Positions 56,624 to 64,000 of a stretch of 64,000 nt of DNA are shown here, one piece after another; within the stretch, counting starts at the first letter, position 1; each line of letters starts with the position of its first letter. Source of the DNA: Pseudomonas fluorescens (GTDB lineage: Bacteria; Pseudomonadota; Gammaproteobacteria; Pseudomonadales; Pseudomonadaceae); contig LR782234.1 in the NCBI GenBank assembly GCA_902825215.1, forward strand, positions 2,604,001 through 2,668,000, in the 5' to 3' direction. Below the pieces are notes generated by a model. It saw only the letters and a list, made by a program, of their open reading frames with translations, was not told the origin of the DNA and searched no databases. The translations under genes and the position numbers were made by a program.

Positions 56624-57601
56624 TCAGAGCCTGGATTTCAACTGCGCCGGGCTCACCCCGAACGCACTCTGGAAATACTGGCAAAACCGCCCGACATTGC
56701 TGAAACCAAAGCGCAGCGCCACTTGCGTGACCGACGCCGAATGCTGCTGCGCCAAGGCCTCATAAGCGCGCTGCAAACGCACCTGGCGCTGATACGCCAC
56801 GATCGACATGCCGACAAAGCGACGAAAGCCTTCCTGCAAGGCGCGCTGGCTGACATGGCTCATTCGCGCCAGATCCACGCCGCTGACCGGTTGCTCCGGA
56901 TACGTTTGAATAAACTCCACTGCCAATTTCACGTGCCTGGGCGCCACCAGCGGCGCCGGTCGCCGCAACGCCTCGGAGAAGTTATGCGGCCACGCCTCCA
57001 GCACCGCATCGATCAACATCTCGCGCAGGCGCGAGGGCATCAAGGTTCCGCTGTTGAGCAAGGTGTCGAATTCGCTTCCGGTCGCCAGATCAATCAGCGC
57101 CTTGAGGCCCTGAAAGGCTGGCGAATGCAAATCCACGCTGGGCTGAAACACGATCTTCTGCACGATCGGTTTATCCAGCAACGCCGATAAACGCTCGGTG
57201 AGCTGATGGCGATTGATCGACATGCCGTGATGCGCGTGATCGTCGCAGAAGCGCATCGAGCGGATGTCCGCCTTGTCGATCGCCAGCCCGGTATGGCAAG
57301 CGCCGATGGATTCGCTGGTGTGATTGAACAGGATCTTGCCGGCGGTGGGGATGACGAAGGTGATCTCGTCTTGTGGGTCAGGGAAGGTCACGCTGAAGTC
57401 GCCGCGATAATGCATGCGACGAAAGCTCACGCCTTCGTGCCGACCGTAGACGCCGCTGATGACGATGTTCGAGGGAATCGGCGGGGTGTCGGCGTAGCGG
57501 TTGCCGAAGAAGCGCGAGAAGAGGGCGCCGAAGTCATCGCAGTGGAGGTTTTCGGAGCGCAGGATGATGGGCTGGCGCAGTGTGGGCTCATTCCATTGCA
57601 T
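56624..57601 (-). CDS. AraC-family transcriptional regulator
   Basis: 325 residues. N-terminal AraC-binding-like domain (FGALFSRFFGNRYADTPP, YRGDFSVTFPDPQDEITFV). The C-terminal double HTH is clear: PVSGVDLARMSHVSQRALQE and the family signature VTQVALRFGFSNVGRFCQYF, then QSAFGVSPAQLK. ATG 57601 is used; TTG 57640 is a possible 13-codon extension. It follows the GGDEF gene by ~80 bases on the same strand. Targets unknown. Confidence 0.88.
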   Translation of the reverse strand: MQWNEPTLRQPIILRSENLHCDDFGALFSRFFGNRYADTPPIPSNIVISGVYGRHEGVSFRRMHYRGDFSVTFPDPQDEITFVIPTAGKILFNHTSESIGACHTGLAIDKADIRSMRFCDDHAHHGMSINRHQLTERLSALLDKPIVQKIVFQPSVDLHSPAFQGLKALIDLATGSEFDTLLNSGTLMPSRLREMLIDAVLEAWPHNFSEALRRPAPLVAPRHVKLAVEFIQTYPEQPVSGVDLARMSHVSQRALQEGFRRFVGMSIVAYQRQVRLQRAYEALAQQHSASVTQVALRFGFSNVGRFCQYFQSAFGVSPAQLKSRL

Positions 57602-57682
57602 TTGACGTTGCGGGCCTTTGGCGATTGAGACGTGCGGCAAGGCTATCAGGTCGCGGTGACTGCATTGTGACGAGCGTTGCGA

Positions 57683-59260
57683 TCACGCCAGTTGCGCGGC
57701 ACTGCAGTAGCGATCACGACCTTGCTGCTTCGCTGCATAGAGCATCTTGTCAGCGGCATTGATCAGCATGGCCGCGCTAACGTCCTGTTCGGCCGGCCTG
57801 GCCGCCGCGATGCCGGCGCTGGCAGTGACGTGGCCCAACGGGTGATTGGCGTGCTCTATTTTCAGTGCGCGAATGGTCTCGATGATGTGCCGGGCGACCC
57901 GTTGCGCGCCGTCGAGATCGGTATTGGGCAGCAGCACCGAAAACTCTTCCCCGCCATACCGGACGGCAAGATCCCCGGGGCGCTTCAGCGCTTGGGCAAT
58001 CGCTTTCGCTACGTTTCCCAGGCACTCGTCACCGGCGGCATGCCCGTAGGTATCGTTGTAGCGTTTGAAGTAGTCGACGTCGATCATGATCAATGCCAGT
58101 GACGAGTTCTGCCGCTTGGCCAGCCGCATCTCGTCAGCCAGCGCAGTGTCCAGCCGACGCCGGTTGGCCAGGCCGGTGAGGCTGTCGGTCAAGGCCATAT
58201 CGCGCATGGTCTGATGCGCAAGACGCAGCTCTTTTTCAATGGCCATGCGCTGGCGAAGCTGGTTAAGGACAACCAGACCGAACACGGTAAATGCGCAGAT
58301 CACCGAGGACAGCACAAATCCGGTCTTGTACAGATCCCAGCGCCAGGGCGCGATGATCGATTCACGGGACAACCCGGTTTCGACAACCAAGGGGTAGGTG
58401 CTCAAGGCCCGATAACCATACAGGCGCTCGGTGCCGTCCACGACAGCTTTGACTTCTGCGATGCCGTCGCTGGAGACGGGCAGATAACGGGTGAAAATTT
58501 CACTGCTCGCCAGGCTCTGGCCGATAACGGATTTGATAAACGGGCGACGTACCAGAATTGTTCCATCGCGCAGTGCCAGAACCAATGCGCCTCGGTCATC
58601 GATTTTGAAATCACCGTAATAATCCACGAAATAACTGACTTTGATGGTCCCAAGAAGAACTCCTGCAAAGGAACCATCAGGGTTGTTCAAGCGACGCGAG
58701 ATGGGAATGATGAGGTCGTCGGTGGATTTGCTTTTCACCACCTTGCCGATCCGCACATTGCGATCGGTATGTGTGCGGTGATACTGAAAATAATCCCGGT
58801 CGGCGTTGTTCGCAGGCTCTGGAATGACTTCCTTGTCGGTGACAATCCATTGCCCGTCCGGGCCATAAATAAACAGACCGTGCAATTGCGGCATCAATCT
58901 GGCTTGCTGTACCAACAGTTTGTGGATGCGATTCACATCGATGTTTCGCAGCCCATCGCCTTCTACTCGCTCGCCCAGAGCCGCTGTGAGCACGTCCACT
59001 TGCCGAATGGCATCTTCTGCATGTTGCGCCGTGGCTCTGGCGAGGTTGGTGACGGAATTGCGCGCCGAATTGAACGCTGAGTGGTAGTCACGCCAGGTCC
59101 GCCAGCCTTCCACGCCGAGAAACGCCAGAATCACCGTCAACATGAACGCCACTGTCAGACGGAACGCCGCGACAGCGCTGACGGCCTTGATCGGGGCGCC
59201 GTCTGCGTTGTCTTGTATCTTCTCGTCAGGCCGGTTTCGACCGGGCATGTGCGCATTCAT
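57683..59260 (-). CDS. Membrane-bound diguanylate cyclase (dCACHE-GGDEF)
   Basis: 525 residues. One N-terminal membrane helix (VAFMLTVILAFLGVEGW), a periplasmic PDC/dCACHE sensor (GLFIYGPDGQWIVTDKEVI, DRDYFQYHRTHTDRNVRIG), a second helix near 315-335, and a GGDEF domain. The active-site GGEEF is at 436-440 and the inhibitory RxxD (RPGD) five residues before it, so the enzyme should make c-di-GMP and be product-inhibited. LTDSLTGLANRR and IDVDYFKRYNDTYGH are intact. Confidence 0.93.
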   Translation of the reverse strand: MNAHMPGRNRPDEKIQDNADGAPIKAVSAVAAFRLTVAFMLTVILAFLGVEGWRTWRDYHSAFNSARNSVTNLARATAQHAEDAIRQVDVLTAALGERVEGDGLRNIDVNRIHKLLVQQARLMPQLHGLFIYGPDGQWIVTDKEVIPEPANNADRDYFQYHRTHTDRNVRIGKVVKSKSTDDLIIPISRRLNNPDGSFAGVLLGTIKVSYFVDYYGDFKIDDRGALVLALRDGTILVRRPFIKSVIGQSLASSEIFTRYLPVSSDGIAEVKAVVDGTERLYGYRALSTYPLVVETGLSRESIIAPWRWDLYKTGFVLSSVICAFTVFGLVVLNQLRQRMAIEKELRLAHQTMRDMALTDSLTGLANRRRLDTALADEMRLAKRQNSSLALIMIDVDYFKRYNDTYGHAAGDECLGNVAKAIAQALKRPGDLAVRYGGEEFSVLLPNTDLDGAQRVARHIIETIRALKIEHANHPLGHVTASAGIAAARPAEQDVSAAMLINAADKMLYAAKQQGRDRYCSAAQLA

Positions 59261-59517
59261 AGGCTGCGAGGCTCATAGGTTCTTCCCGTGGCATTCGTCT
59301 GGTCTTCTCAACAAGCTGACCGCGCTGACCGGATTGAGATTCAATTTAACGGCCGAGGCAGACATCGTTGGCTACATCGAGACTCGCGACATGTTCCCAG
59401 CGTGATGTTTTCCGAACCTTCACCCGCCCGGGCCTATCAGAAACGACAAGGCAAGACTGAAGCGTAGCTACATCTCGGCTGCCACGCCGGGCCGAGTGTC
59501 TTCATTGAGACCAGACC
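59261..59517. other. Intergenic region, no gene supported
   Basis: Between the divergent GGDEF and HhH genes. Short ORFs here lack ribosome binding sites and protein-like composition. No repeat or clear promoter seen. Confidence 0.35.
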
Positions 59518-59955
59518 GTGAATAAAAATATCAGCGCAAGCGACTTGCAGATCGACCTTCAAGGAGCCAACGAAGCGGGGCTGTTCAAATGGCTGGTTGC
59601 CAGTTTTCTGATGGGCAAAAGAATCCAGGGCGCAATTGCCGCGCAGGCGTACCAGATCATCGTCGTGGAGCATCGGAACGATACGCCGCAGAAACTTGCA
59701 CAGTGCAGCCACCGCCAGTTGGTCGGGCTGCTGGGGCAAGCCCGTTACGTGCGTTACGACGAGAGCACGGCTGCGCGTTTGCTTGCGTTGGCAAACAAAC
59801 TCAATAGCGAATATGCCGGCAAGGTCGGCAACATCGTGGCCGCGAGTGCTGATCGCAGGGCGTTTGAAAAACGCCTCTGCGAGTTCGATGGGATCGGACC
59901 AAAGACCGTTGAGATTTTCATGCGCGAAGCGGCGGCGGTGTTGTTCCTGCAATAG
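59518..59955 (+). CDS. Short helix-hairpin-helix DNA-repair-like protein
   Basis: 145 residues from GTG 59518. An all-helical N-terminal part (GLFKWLVASFLMGKRIQGAI) resembles the first half of HhH-GPD glycosylases, and the hairpin-helix FDGIGPKTVEIFMREA is near 121-136. The protein ends right after the hairpin, so the catalytic Asp and any Fe-S loop of EndoIII/AlkA-type enzymes are missing. It may bind DNA without glycosylase activity. ATG starts are absent, and the RBS is weak. Confidence 0.65.
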   Translation: MNKNISASDLQIDLQGANEAGLFKWLVASFLMGKRIQGAIAAQAYQIIVVEHRNDTPQKLAQCSHRQLVGLLGQARYVRYDESTAARLLALANKLNSEYAGKVGNIVAASADRRAFEKRLCEFDGIGPKTVEIFMREAAAVLFLQ

Positions 59956-59974
59956 TGTTTTTTTGCGAAGCCGT

Positions 59975-60871
59975 TCACACGGATACCGGCTTGGCGAAAT
60001 GGGGTGACTGTCCGAACGACTCGATCAGCAGTTCGGTGAGGGCCTGGATCTTGCGCGCCGGATGTGGCCCCGGGGGGCGCACGACATAGGCGCCTGCCGG
60101 CGGCGGGGGGTAGCGAGTCATGATCGGCACCAGTGCGCCTGACTTCACCTGTTCATAGGTAAGACAGTCCGGCAAATAGGCAACGCCCAATCCGGCCGTT
60201 GCAGCGGCAACCAACGCCGTGCCGTTGTCAGCCTTGAAGCGTCCTTGCGGACGAACCGTCACCACGTTGCCGCCGTCCATGAACTGCCAGGTTTCGGTGC
60301 CCTGCATCAACGCCTCATGAGCCAGCAGGTCGTGTGGACCTGCCGGTTCGCCATGGGCTTTGATGTAACCGGGGCTGGCGACGAGTTTGGTGAAGATCGG
60401 GCCGATGCCACGCGCAATCAGATTCGAGTCCGGTAGATAGCCTACGCGTATCGCACAGTCATACCCTTCACCGATCAGGTCAACGAAGCGATCGCTGTAG
60501 CAAGTCTGCATCTGCAGCAGTGGATGACGGCGCGCCATTTCTGCCAGCATCGGGGCGAAATGCGTCGGACCAAAAGACAGCGGCGCGGCAATCCGCAGTC
60601 GGCCGCGCAGCGGGCCGGCAGGCAGCAGTGTTTCCTTCGCCATGTCCATTTCGGCGCAGGCCTTCGCGGCATGGTCGCGAAACGCAATACCCGCTTCGGT
60701 CAGCGCCGCACCGCGAGTCGTGCGCGCGAGCAGTTGAATGCCCAGATCCGCCTCAAGCCGCGCGAGCCGGCGGCTGACGATGGATTTGGACACGCCCAGC
60801 CGAGTCGCCGCCGATGAAATTCCGCCCGCATCAGCGACCGCTACAAAGGTCTGCAATTCTTCGATATCCAA
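59975..60871 (-). CDS. LysR-type regulator
   Basis: 298 residues. HTH MDIEELQTFVAVADAGGISS, AATRLGVSKSIVSRRLARLE. Effector domain with RGRLRIAAPLSFGPTHFAP and RVGYLPDSNLIARGI, the CrgA/DsdC-like LysR subgroup. Diverges from the isochorismatase-family gene across 225 bp, which it probably controls. Confidence 0.9.
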   Translation of the reverse strand: MDIEELQTFVAVADAGGISSAATRLGVSKSIVSRRLARLEADLGIQLLARTTRGAALTEAGIAFRDHAAKACAEMDMAKETLLPAGPLRGRLRIAAPLSFGPTHFAPMLAEMARRHPLLQMQTCYSDRFVDLIGEGYDCAIRVGYLPDSNLIARGIGPIFTKLVASPGYIKAHGEPAGPHDLLAHEALMQGTETWQFMDGGNVVTVRPQGRFKADNGTALVAAATAGLGVAYLPDCLTYEQVKSGALVPIMTRYPPPPAGAYVVRPPGPHPARKIQALTELLIESFGQSPHFAKPVSV

Positions 60872-61096
60872 AACCAGCGTTCCCCATTCTGCAACACAGC
60901 TAGTCTCGGGATGCTACTACTGCGTTGAGTCGAGCAACAGCACAATCCTGCTCTCTGGCAACAGGCCCAACCGGGTCTGTCGCCGGGAAATGCAGTCTCC
61001 CTCAATGCAGTGCAGGCTACGAAGCATTCGCCGCTTGTTCGAGCGAGCTATCGGGTCCGCGCTGGCGTACATCACAACTAAAAGCAGGAGCAGCAA

Positions 61097-61723
61097 ATGG
61101 CAAGCGAGACAATCCGCAACCCTCTGACCGATCAACTGTTGTCGCCAGTGAATTCGGCGCTGATCGTTATTGATTACCAGCCGATTCAGGTGTCCTCGAT
61201 CCGCTCGATGCCGCGCGACGAGCTGGTGTTCAACATCACCAGTGTGGCCAAAGCGGCCGTCAACTATAACCTCCCGATCATCCATTCAACGGTCAACGTC
61301 GCGACCGGTCGCAACAAACCTCCGATTCCGGAACTGCAAGCGGTACTCGGGCATTTGCCCACCTATGACCGTACCTCGATCAACAGCTGGGAAGACGCTG
61401 AGTTCAAGCAAGCCGTCAAGGCACTTGGCCGACCGAAGCTGATCATGACCGCGCTCTGGACCGAAGCCTGCCTGACTTTTCCGGTACTCGATGCGATTCA
61501 GGAGGGATATGAGGTCTACATACCGATTGATGCCGTAGGCGGTACGTCGGTTGTTGCTCACGAAGCGGCGTTACGGCGCATGGAACAGGCGGGTGCCCGG
61601 TTGATCAGCCGTGTGCAGTTGTACTGCGAGCTTCAGCGCGACTGGGCACGCGAGTCGACGGTCGCGGGGTTCATGGGGGTATTTGAAAATGCCGATGGCT
61701 ACAATGCGGAAAAAGCGCTGTGA
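61097..61723 (+). CDS. Isochorismatase-family (YcaC-like) cysteine hydrolase
   Basis: 208 residues. Catalytic Asp in SALIVIDYQ near 20-28, Lys candidate in TGRNKPPIPEL, nucleophile Cys in MTALWTEACLTF near 115-126 with the preceding cis-peptide region, and GYEVYIPIDAVGGTS downstream. The YcaC/isochorismatase fold hydrolyses small amides or esters; the substrate is unknown. RBS GGAG nine bases before ATG 61097. Confidence 0.9.
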   Translation: MASETIRNPLTDQLLSPVNSALIVIDYQPIQVSSIRSMPRDELVFNITSVAKAAVNYNLPIIHSTVNVATGRNKPPIPELQAVLGHLPTYDRTSINSWEDAEFKQAVKALGRPKLIMTALWTEACLTFPVLDAIQEGYEVYIPIDAVGGTSVVAHEAALRRMEQAGARLISRVQLYCELQRDWARESTVAGFMGVFENADGYNAEKAL

Positions 61724-61756
61724 GACTGTAAACAGTAGCAATTCAGTCCGTTGACC

Positions 61757-61789
61757 AAGTGAGGCCTGTGTTTGCGGGCCTCACTTTTT
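61757..61789 (+). terminator. Rho-independent terminator
   Basis: AAGTGAGGCC and GGCCTCACTT form a 10-bp stem with a 10-base loop, followed by TTTTA. Confidence 0.9.
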
Positions 61790-61866
61790 AGCTCTGGGTG
61801 CGCGCCGCGGTTGTTCAGCCCAAGGAGGAAGAGCGGCAGGCCCGTTCTGACCAGCCGTTCTGCTAT

Positions 61867-62919
61867 TCAACGTTCCACTTTGGCGCTTGCCGCTTGCTTC
61901 AGGAAACCGCTGATCAGCGAAGTTACCTGCTGCTGAATCACCTCCCTTGGACGGGCGTTGTCGCCATCGCTGCAAATGATCCCGTCCCCCGGTGCGTCAT
62001 CCTCCAACAGTTCCACCGCCCCCGCTTTGCAGGTTGGCAGAAAGCTGAAATGACTGGCGTCACCGATCTCGACATATCGGCTGGTTGCCTCGGGCAAGCG
62101 TTTGGCGAGGTCGGCGGACTCCAGCTCGGCCGGCAGATCCTGCGAGGGTGCACCCGCTGCAATCACCAGCGCCGGCACGGGTAGAGCCGCGAGGCTCTGG
62201 TCGGTCATGCCGCGCGAAAGCCCAAGGTCCAAGGTCACGACAGCACTGACCCGAGGGTCGCGCAAATCGCTGGCCAATGCTGTTTTGAGTGGCGTAGTGC
62301 TTGCGGGGTTCATGGTCTGGTAAACCTTGCAACTGGACAGCTGCGGATGGGCTTTGCAATCGCCTGCGAACAGCTGTGGGTCAAAGCGTGCACCGGCGAT
62401 TTCCAGCGCAGTCCAGCCACCGAGGGAATGCCCGACGACGGCGATCCGCCGCTTGGCGGTCGCACCGAATTTGTTCGGTTGTGTCATGACTGCATCAATC
62501 GCCCGGCTGACATCGACGGGTCGCTGCCACAACTGTTCTGCTGCTTGTGCGCGGCGATCATGGGTCGTGCTGCCAGGATGGTTGATGGCAGCAACGATGT
62601 ACCCCTGATGAGCCAGCGCACTGGCCAACCAGATCTGATTGCTCCAGTTGCCGCGATAGCCGTGAGACAACACCACCAAGGGATGTTCCCCTGTAGCAGG
62701 AGGCGCGTTGCGAACGGCGCTGGCGCCGGCAAACACGACATCGTCGGCAATCAGCTCTGGCGCGTCGGTTGTCGGGCTCGGGTACCACACGACCAACTCC
62801 AGTGGGCGCTGATGGTGCGGGTCGGGCAAGGTGGTGGTCTGGAAGCCGATCTGCTCGACGTCAGCCAAAGCACTGGTTGAAACGCCAATCATAAGCAGGA
62901 GGCGCAGAGCTGTTTTCAA
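61867..62919 (-). CDS. Secreted alpha/beta hydrolase (PAF-acetylhydrolase/dienelactone-like)
   Basis: 350 residues from TTG 62919 (AAGGAAG upstream), which places the signal peptide LKTALRLLLMIGVSTSALA at the N-terminus; longer starts give no signal. Oxyanion region VVLSHGYRGN, nucleophile elbow VGHSLGGWTA, and a late His in GDASHFSFLP. Similar to periplasmic hydrolases related to plasma PAF acetylhydrolase; the substrate is unknown. Cys pairs (GDCKAH, SSCKVY) suggest a disulfide. Confidence 0.85.
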   Translation of the reverse strand: MKTALRLLLMIGVSTSALADVEQIGFQTTTLPDPHHQRPLELVVWYPSPTTDAPELIADDVVFAGASAVRNAPPATGEHPLVVLSHGYRGNWSNQIWLASALAHQGYIVAAINHPGSTTHDRRAQAAEQLWQRPVDVSRAIDAVMTQPNKFGATAKRRIAVVGHSLGGWTALEIAGARFDPQLFAGDCKAHPQLSSCKVYQTMNPASTTPLKTALASDLRDPRVSAVVTLDLGLSRGMTDQSLAALPVPALVIAAGAPSQDLPAELESADLAKRLPEATSRYVEIGDASHFSFLPTCKAGAVELLEDDAPGDGIICSDGDNARPREVIQQQVTSLISGFLKQAASAKVER

Positions 62920-62971
62920 TGTTGTTATCTTCCTTGATGGGTAGGGCGAAGCGGATCTCGTTGTCTGTGCT

Positions 62972-63346
62972 TCACAATCCCCCGAAACCGCTAAACCAGG
63001 GAAACACAATGCCAGCCTTGTGTCCCTGGTATTTTGACGGGTCTCTCAGCTGCCTGCGGCAACGCCATCCGCTGACCATCGCAGGGATGATCAGCAAGGC
63101 GAGCATCCATGGCAGCACAGGGGATGATCCCACACTCAAAGCCGTCAGCATGCCAGCAAGCGCCAGGCAAATAATTGCCACGTTATAGCCGAGATGCCGA
63201 CGCTTGATCGAAGCGAAGGTGTCCCAGTCATAAATCAGCCAGTCGTGGGAGAAATTGCCGCACTCGGGGCACTTGTGGGTTGGAGGAATACTGTTCGCAA
63301 TATAGCCACATTCGGGACATCGAGATTTCATCGGACGATCCATCAT
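62972..63346 (-). CDS. Small membrane protein with N-terminal zinc ribbon
   Basis: 124 residues. Two CPxCG knuckles (CPECGYIANS, CPECGNFSHD) at ~10-32 form a zinc ribbon, followed by two hydrophobic helices (NVAIICLALAGMLTAL, WMLALLIIPAMVSGW) and a short cytoplasmic tail. No known function. ATG 63346 or 63331; no strong RBS for either. Confidence 0.65.
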   Translation of the reverse strand: MMDRPMKSRCPECGYIANSIPPTHKCPECGNFSHDWLIYDWDTFASIKRRHLGYNVAIICLALAGMLTALSVGSSPVLPWMLALLIIPAMVSGWRCRRQLRDPSKYQGHKAGIVFPWFSGFGGL

Positions 63347-63425
63347 CAGAGGCGGGTGAAATCAAAGTCAGCTTGGCGAGAATGACTCTGAGCAACCCGC
63401 AGTACTTGCTTCCAAGGGCAATCGG

Positions 63426-64000
63426 TCAGAGCAAACTCCACGAAACCCCGACATACACCCCCATTCCTTCACCCGGCGTCGACCGTGCTGCATCCAGCCC
63501 CTTGTCGTCGTACCCCGGCGTGACCGTGGCCGCGTAGTGCTTGTTGGTCAGGTTGCGCATATCGACCCAGCCCTGCCAGTCACCCTTCGGTGCGTTGTAG
63601 CCCAGCGTTGCACCGAACAGCGCGTAGGGGTCAGCGTAGTAGCTGTTGGCGTAATCCACGGCTGCTTTCGAAACCAGTTGGGTGTTCACGGCGGCGAAGA
63701 ACCCTTGCGGCCAGTCATAACGCAACTCGCCCTGGTAATAGTGCATCGGCAAGCCCGGCAGACGGTTGTCACCAAAACGCGGGTCATCACGATAGTGGAA
63801 ATCGCTGAAGGTGTAGGCCTGACGCAGGCTCAACTGACGGCCATCCGCCGCCGTCCACAGCTTGCTGTTGAGGCTGGCTTCGATCCCCTGGTGCACGGTC
63901 GGGCTGGCGTTGAGTTCGTATGGGGTGACCGCCGTGGCATCGGGCAGTACCGAAAGCAGCTCATGGCGCACCTGCGCGTAATACCAGGCCAGGCTCCATT
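63426..64000 (-). CDS. C-terminal part of a TonB-dependent receptor (cut by window edge)
   Basis: The frame stays open to the right edge (AWYYAQVRHELLSVLPDATA), so the ~190 residues seen are the C-terminus. Barrel strands: TPYELNASPTVHQGIEASLN, LRQAYTFSDFHYRDD, NRLPGLPMHYYQGELRYDW, WQGWVDMRNLTNKHYAATV, ending GVSWSLL. The GIEASLN and NLTNKHY elements are typical of FecA/FhuA-type receptors. The ligand cannot be inferred. Confidence 0.88.
   Translation of the reverse strand, partial: WSLAWYYAQVRHELLSVLPDATAVTPYELNASPTVHQGIEASLNSKLWTAADGRQLSLRQAYTFSDFHYRDDPRFGDNRLPGLPMHYYQGELRYDWPQGFFAAVNTQLVSKAAVDYANSYYADPYALFGATLGYNAPKGDWQGWVDMRNLTNKHYAATVTPGYDDKGLDAARSTPGEGMGVYVGVSWSLL

Overview
The window reads as a chromosomal segment of a fluorescent-group Pseudomonas. 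It has high G+C, Pseudomonas-type REP/REPIN doublets between genes, a DUF6124 gene, an Hxc-like type II secretion locus beside LapA-like proteins and a giant PdtA-like adhesin, and a PA4872-type oxaloacetate decarboxylase. I saw no rRNA, tRNA or CRISPR array. Both ends cut through genes.

Layout: 1-3050 is the end of a visibly AT-richer island: the tail of a small protein overlapping an SMC/Rad50-like ATPase, probably part of a defence-type system. 3629-5206 holds a DUF6124 gene with a long structured leader, then a short-chain dehydrogenase. 5311-9335 is a Fur-box-led iron-uptake signalling set (ECF sigma factor, FecR anti-sigma, TonB receptor with a signalling domain). 9429-11663 is a DUF1206 membrane protein and an IS481-type element inserted into an extragenic repeat. 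11752-16297 is a D-tartrate utilisation set: TarD dehydratase, DctA-type carrier, oxaloacetate decarboxylase and a divergent LysR regulator. 16353-18146 holds a PRISE-like reductase and a thymidylate-kinase-like protein.

18240-42428 is one functional block: pseudopilin gspI on the minus strand, then gspG-K-L-M-D-E-F (Hxc order), two tandem LapA/DING-like phosphate-binding proteins, and a ~4160-residue TpsA exoprotein. GspC, GspH and GspJ are not in the block, and no TpsB partner lies downstream. 42478-45155 carries a ParE/antitoxin pair, a Dyp peroxidase and a Gfo/Idh/MocA oxidoreductase.

45366-52755 is the most interesting region. A GntR regulator overlaps an AprA/FrdA-like flavoprotein, followed by an 8-Cys ferredoxin, an SsuA/TauA-like ABC importer whose binding protein has an unusual C-terminal extension, a HEAT-repeat protein and a DUF971 protein. 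Most junctions overlap by a few bases. I infer an uncharacterised redox/uptake pathway, perhaps for an organosulfur compound.

53342-64000 holds a predicted surface-displayed tyrosine phosphatase fused to an autotransporter barrel, an MscS channel, an AraC regulator, a diguanylate cyclase, a short helix-hairpin-helix protein, a LysR/isochorismatase-family divergent pair, a secreted alpha/beta hydrolase, a zinc-ribbon membrane protein and the C-terminal end of a TonB receptor.
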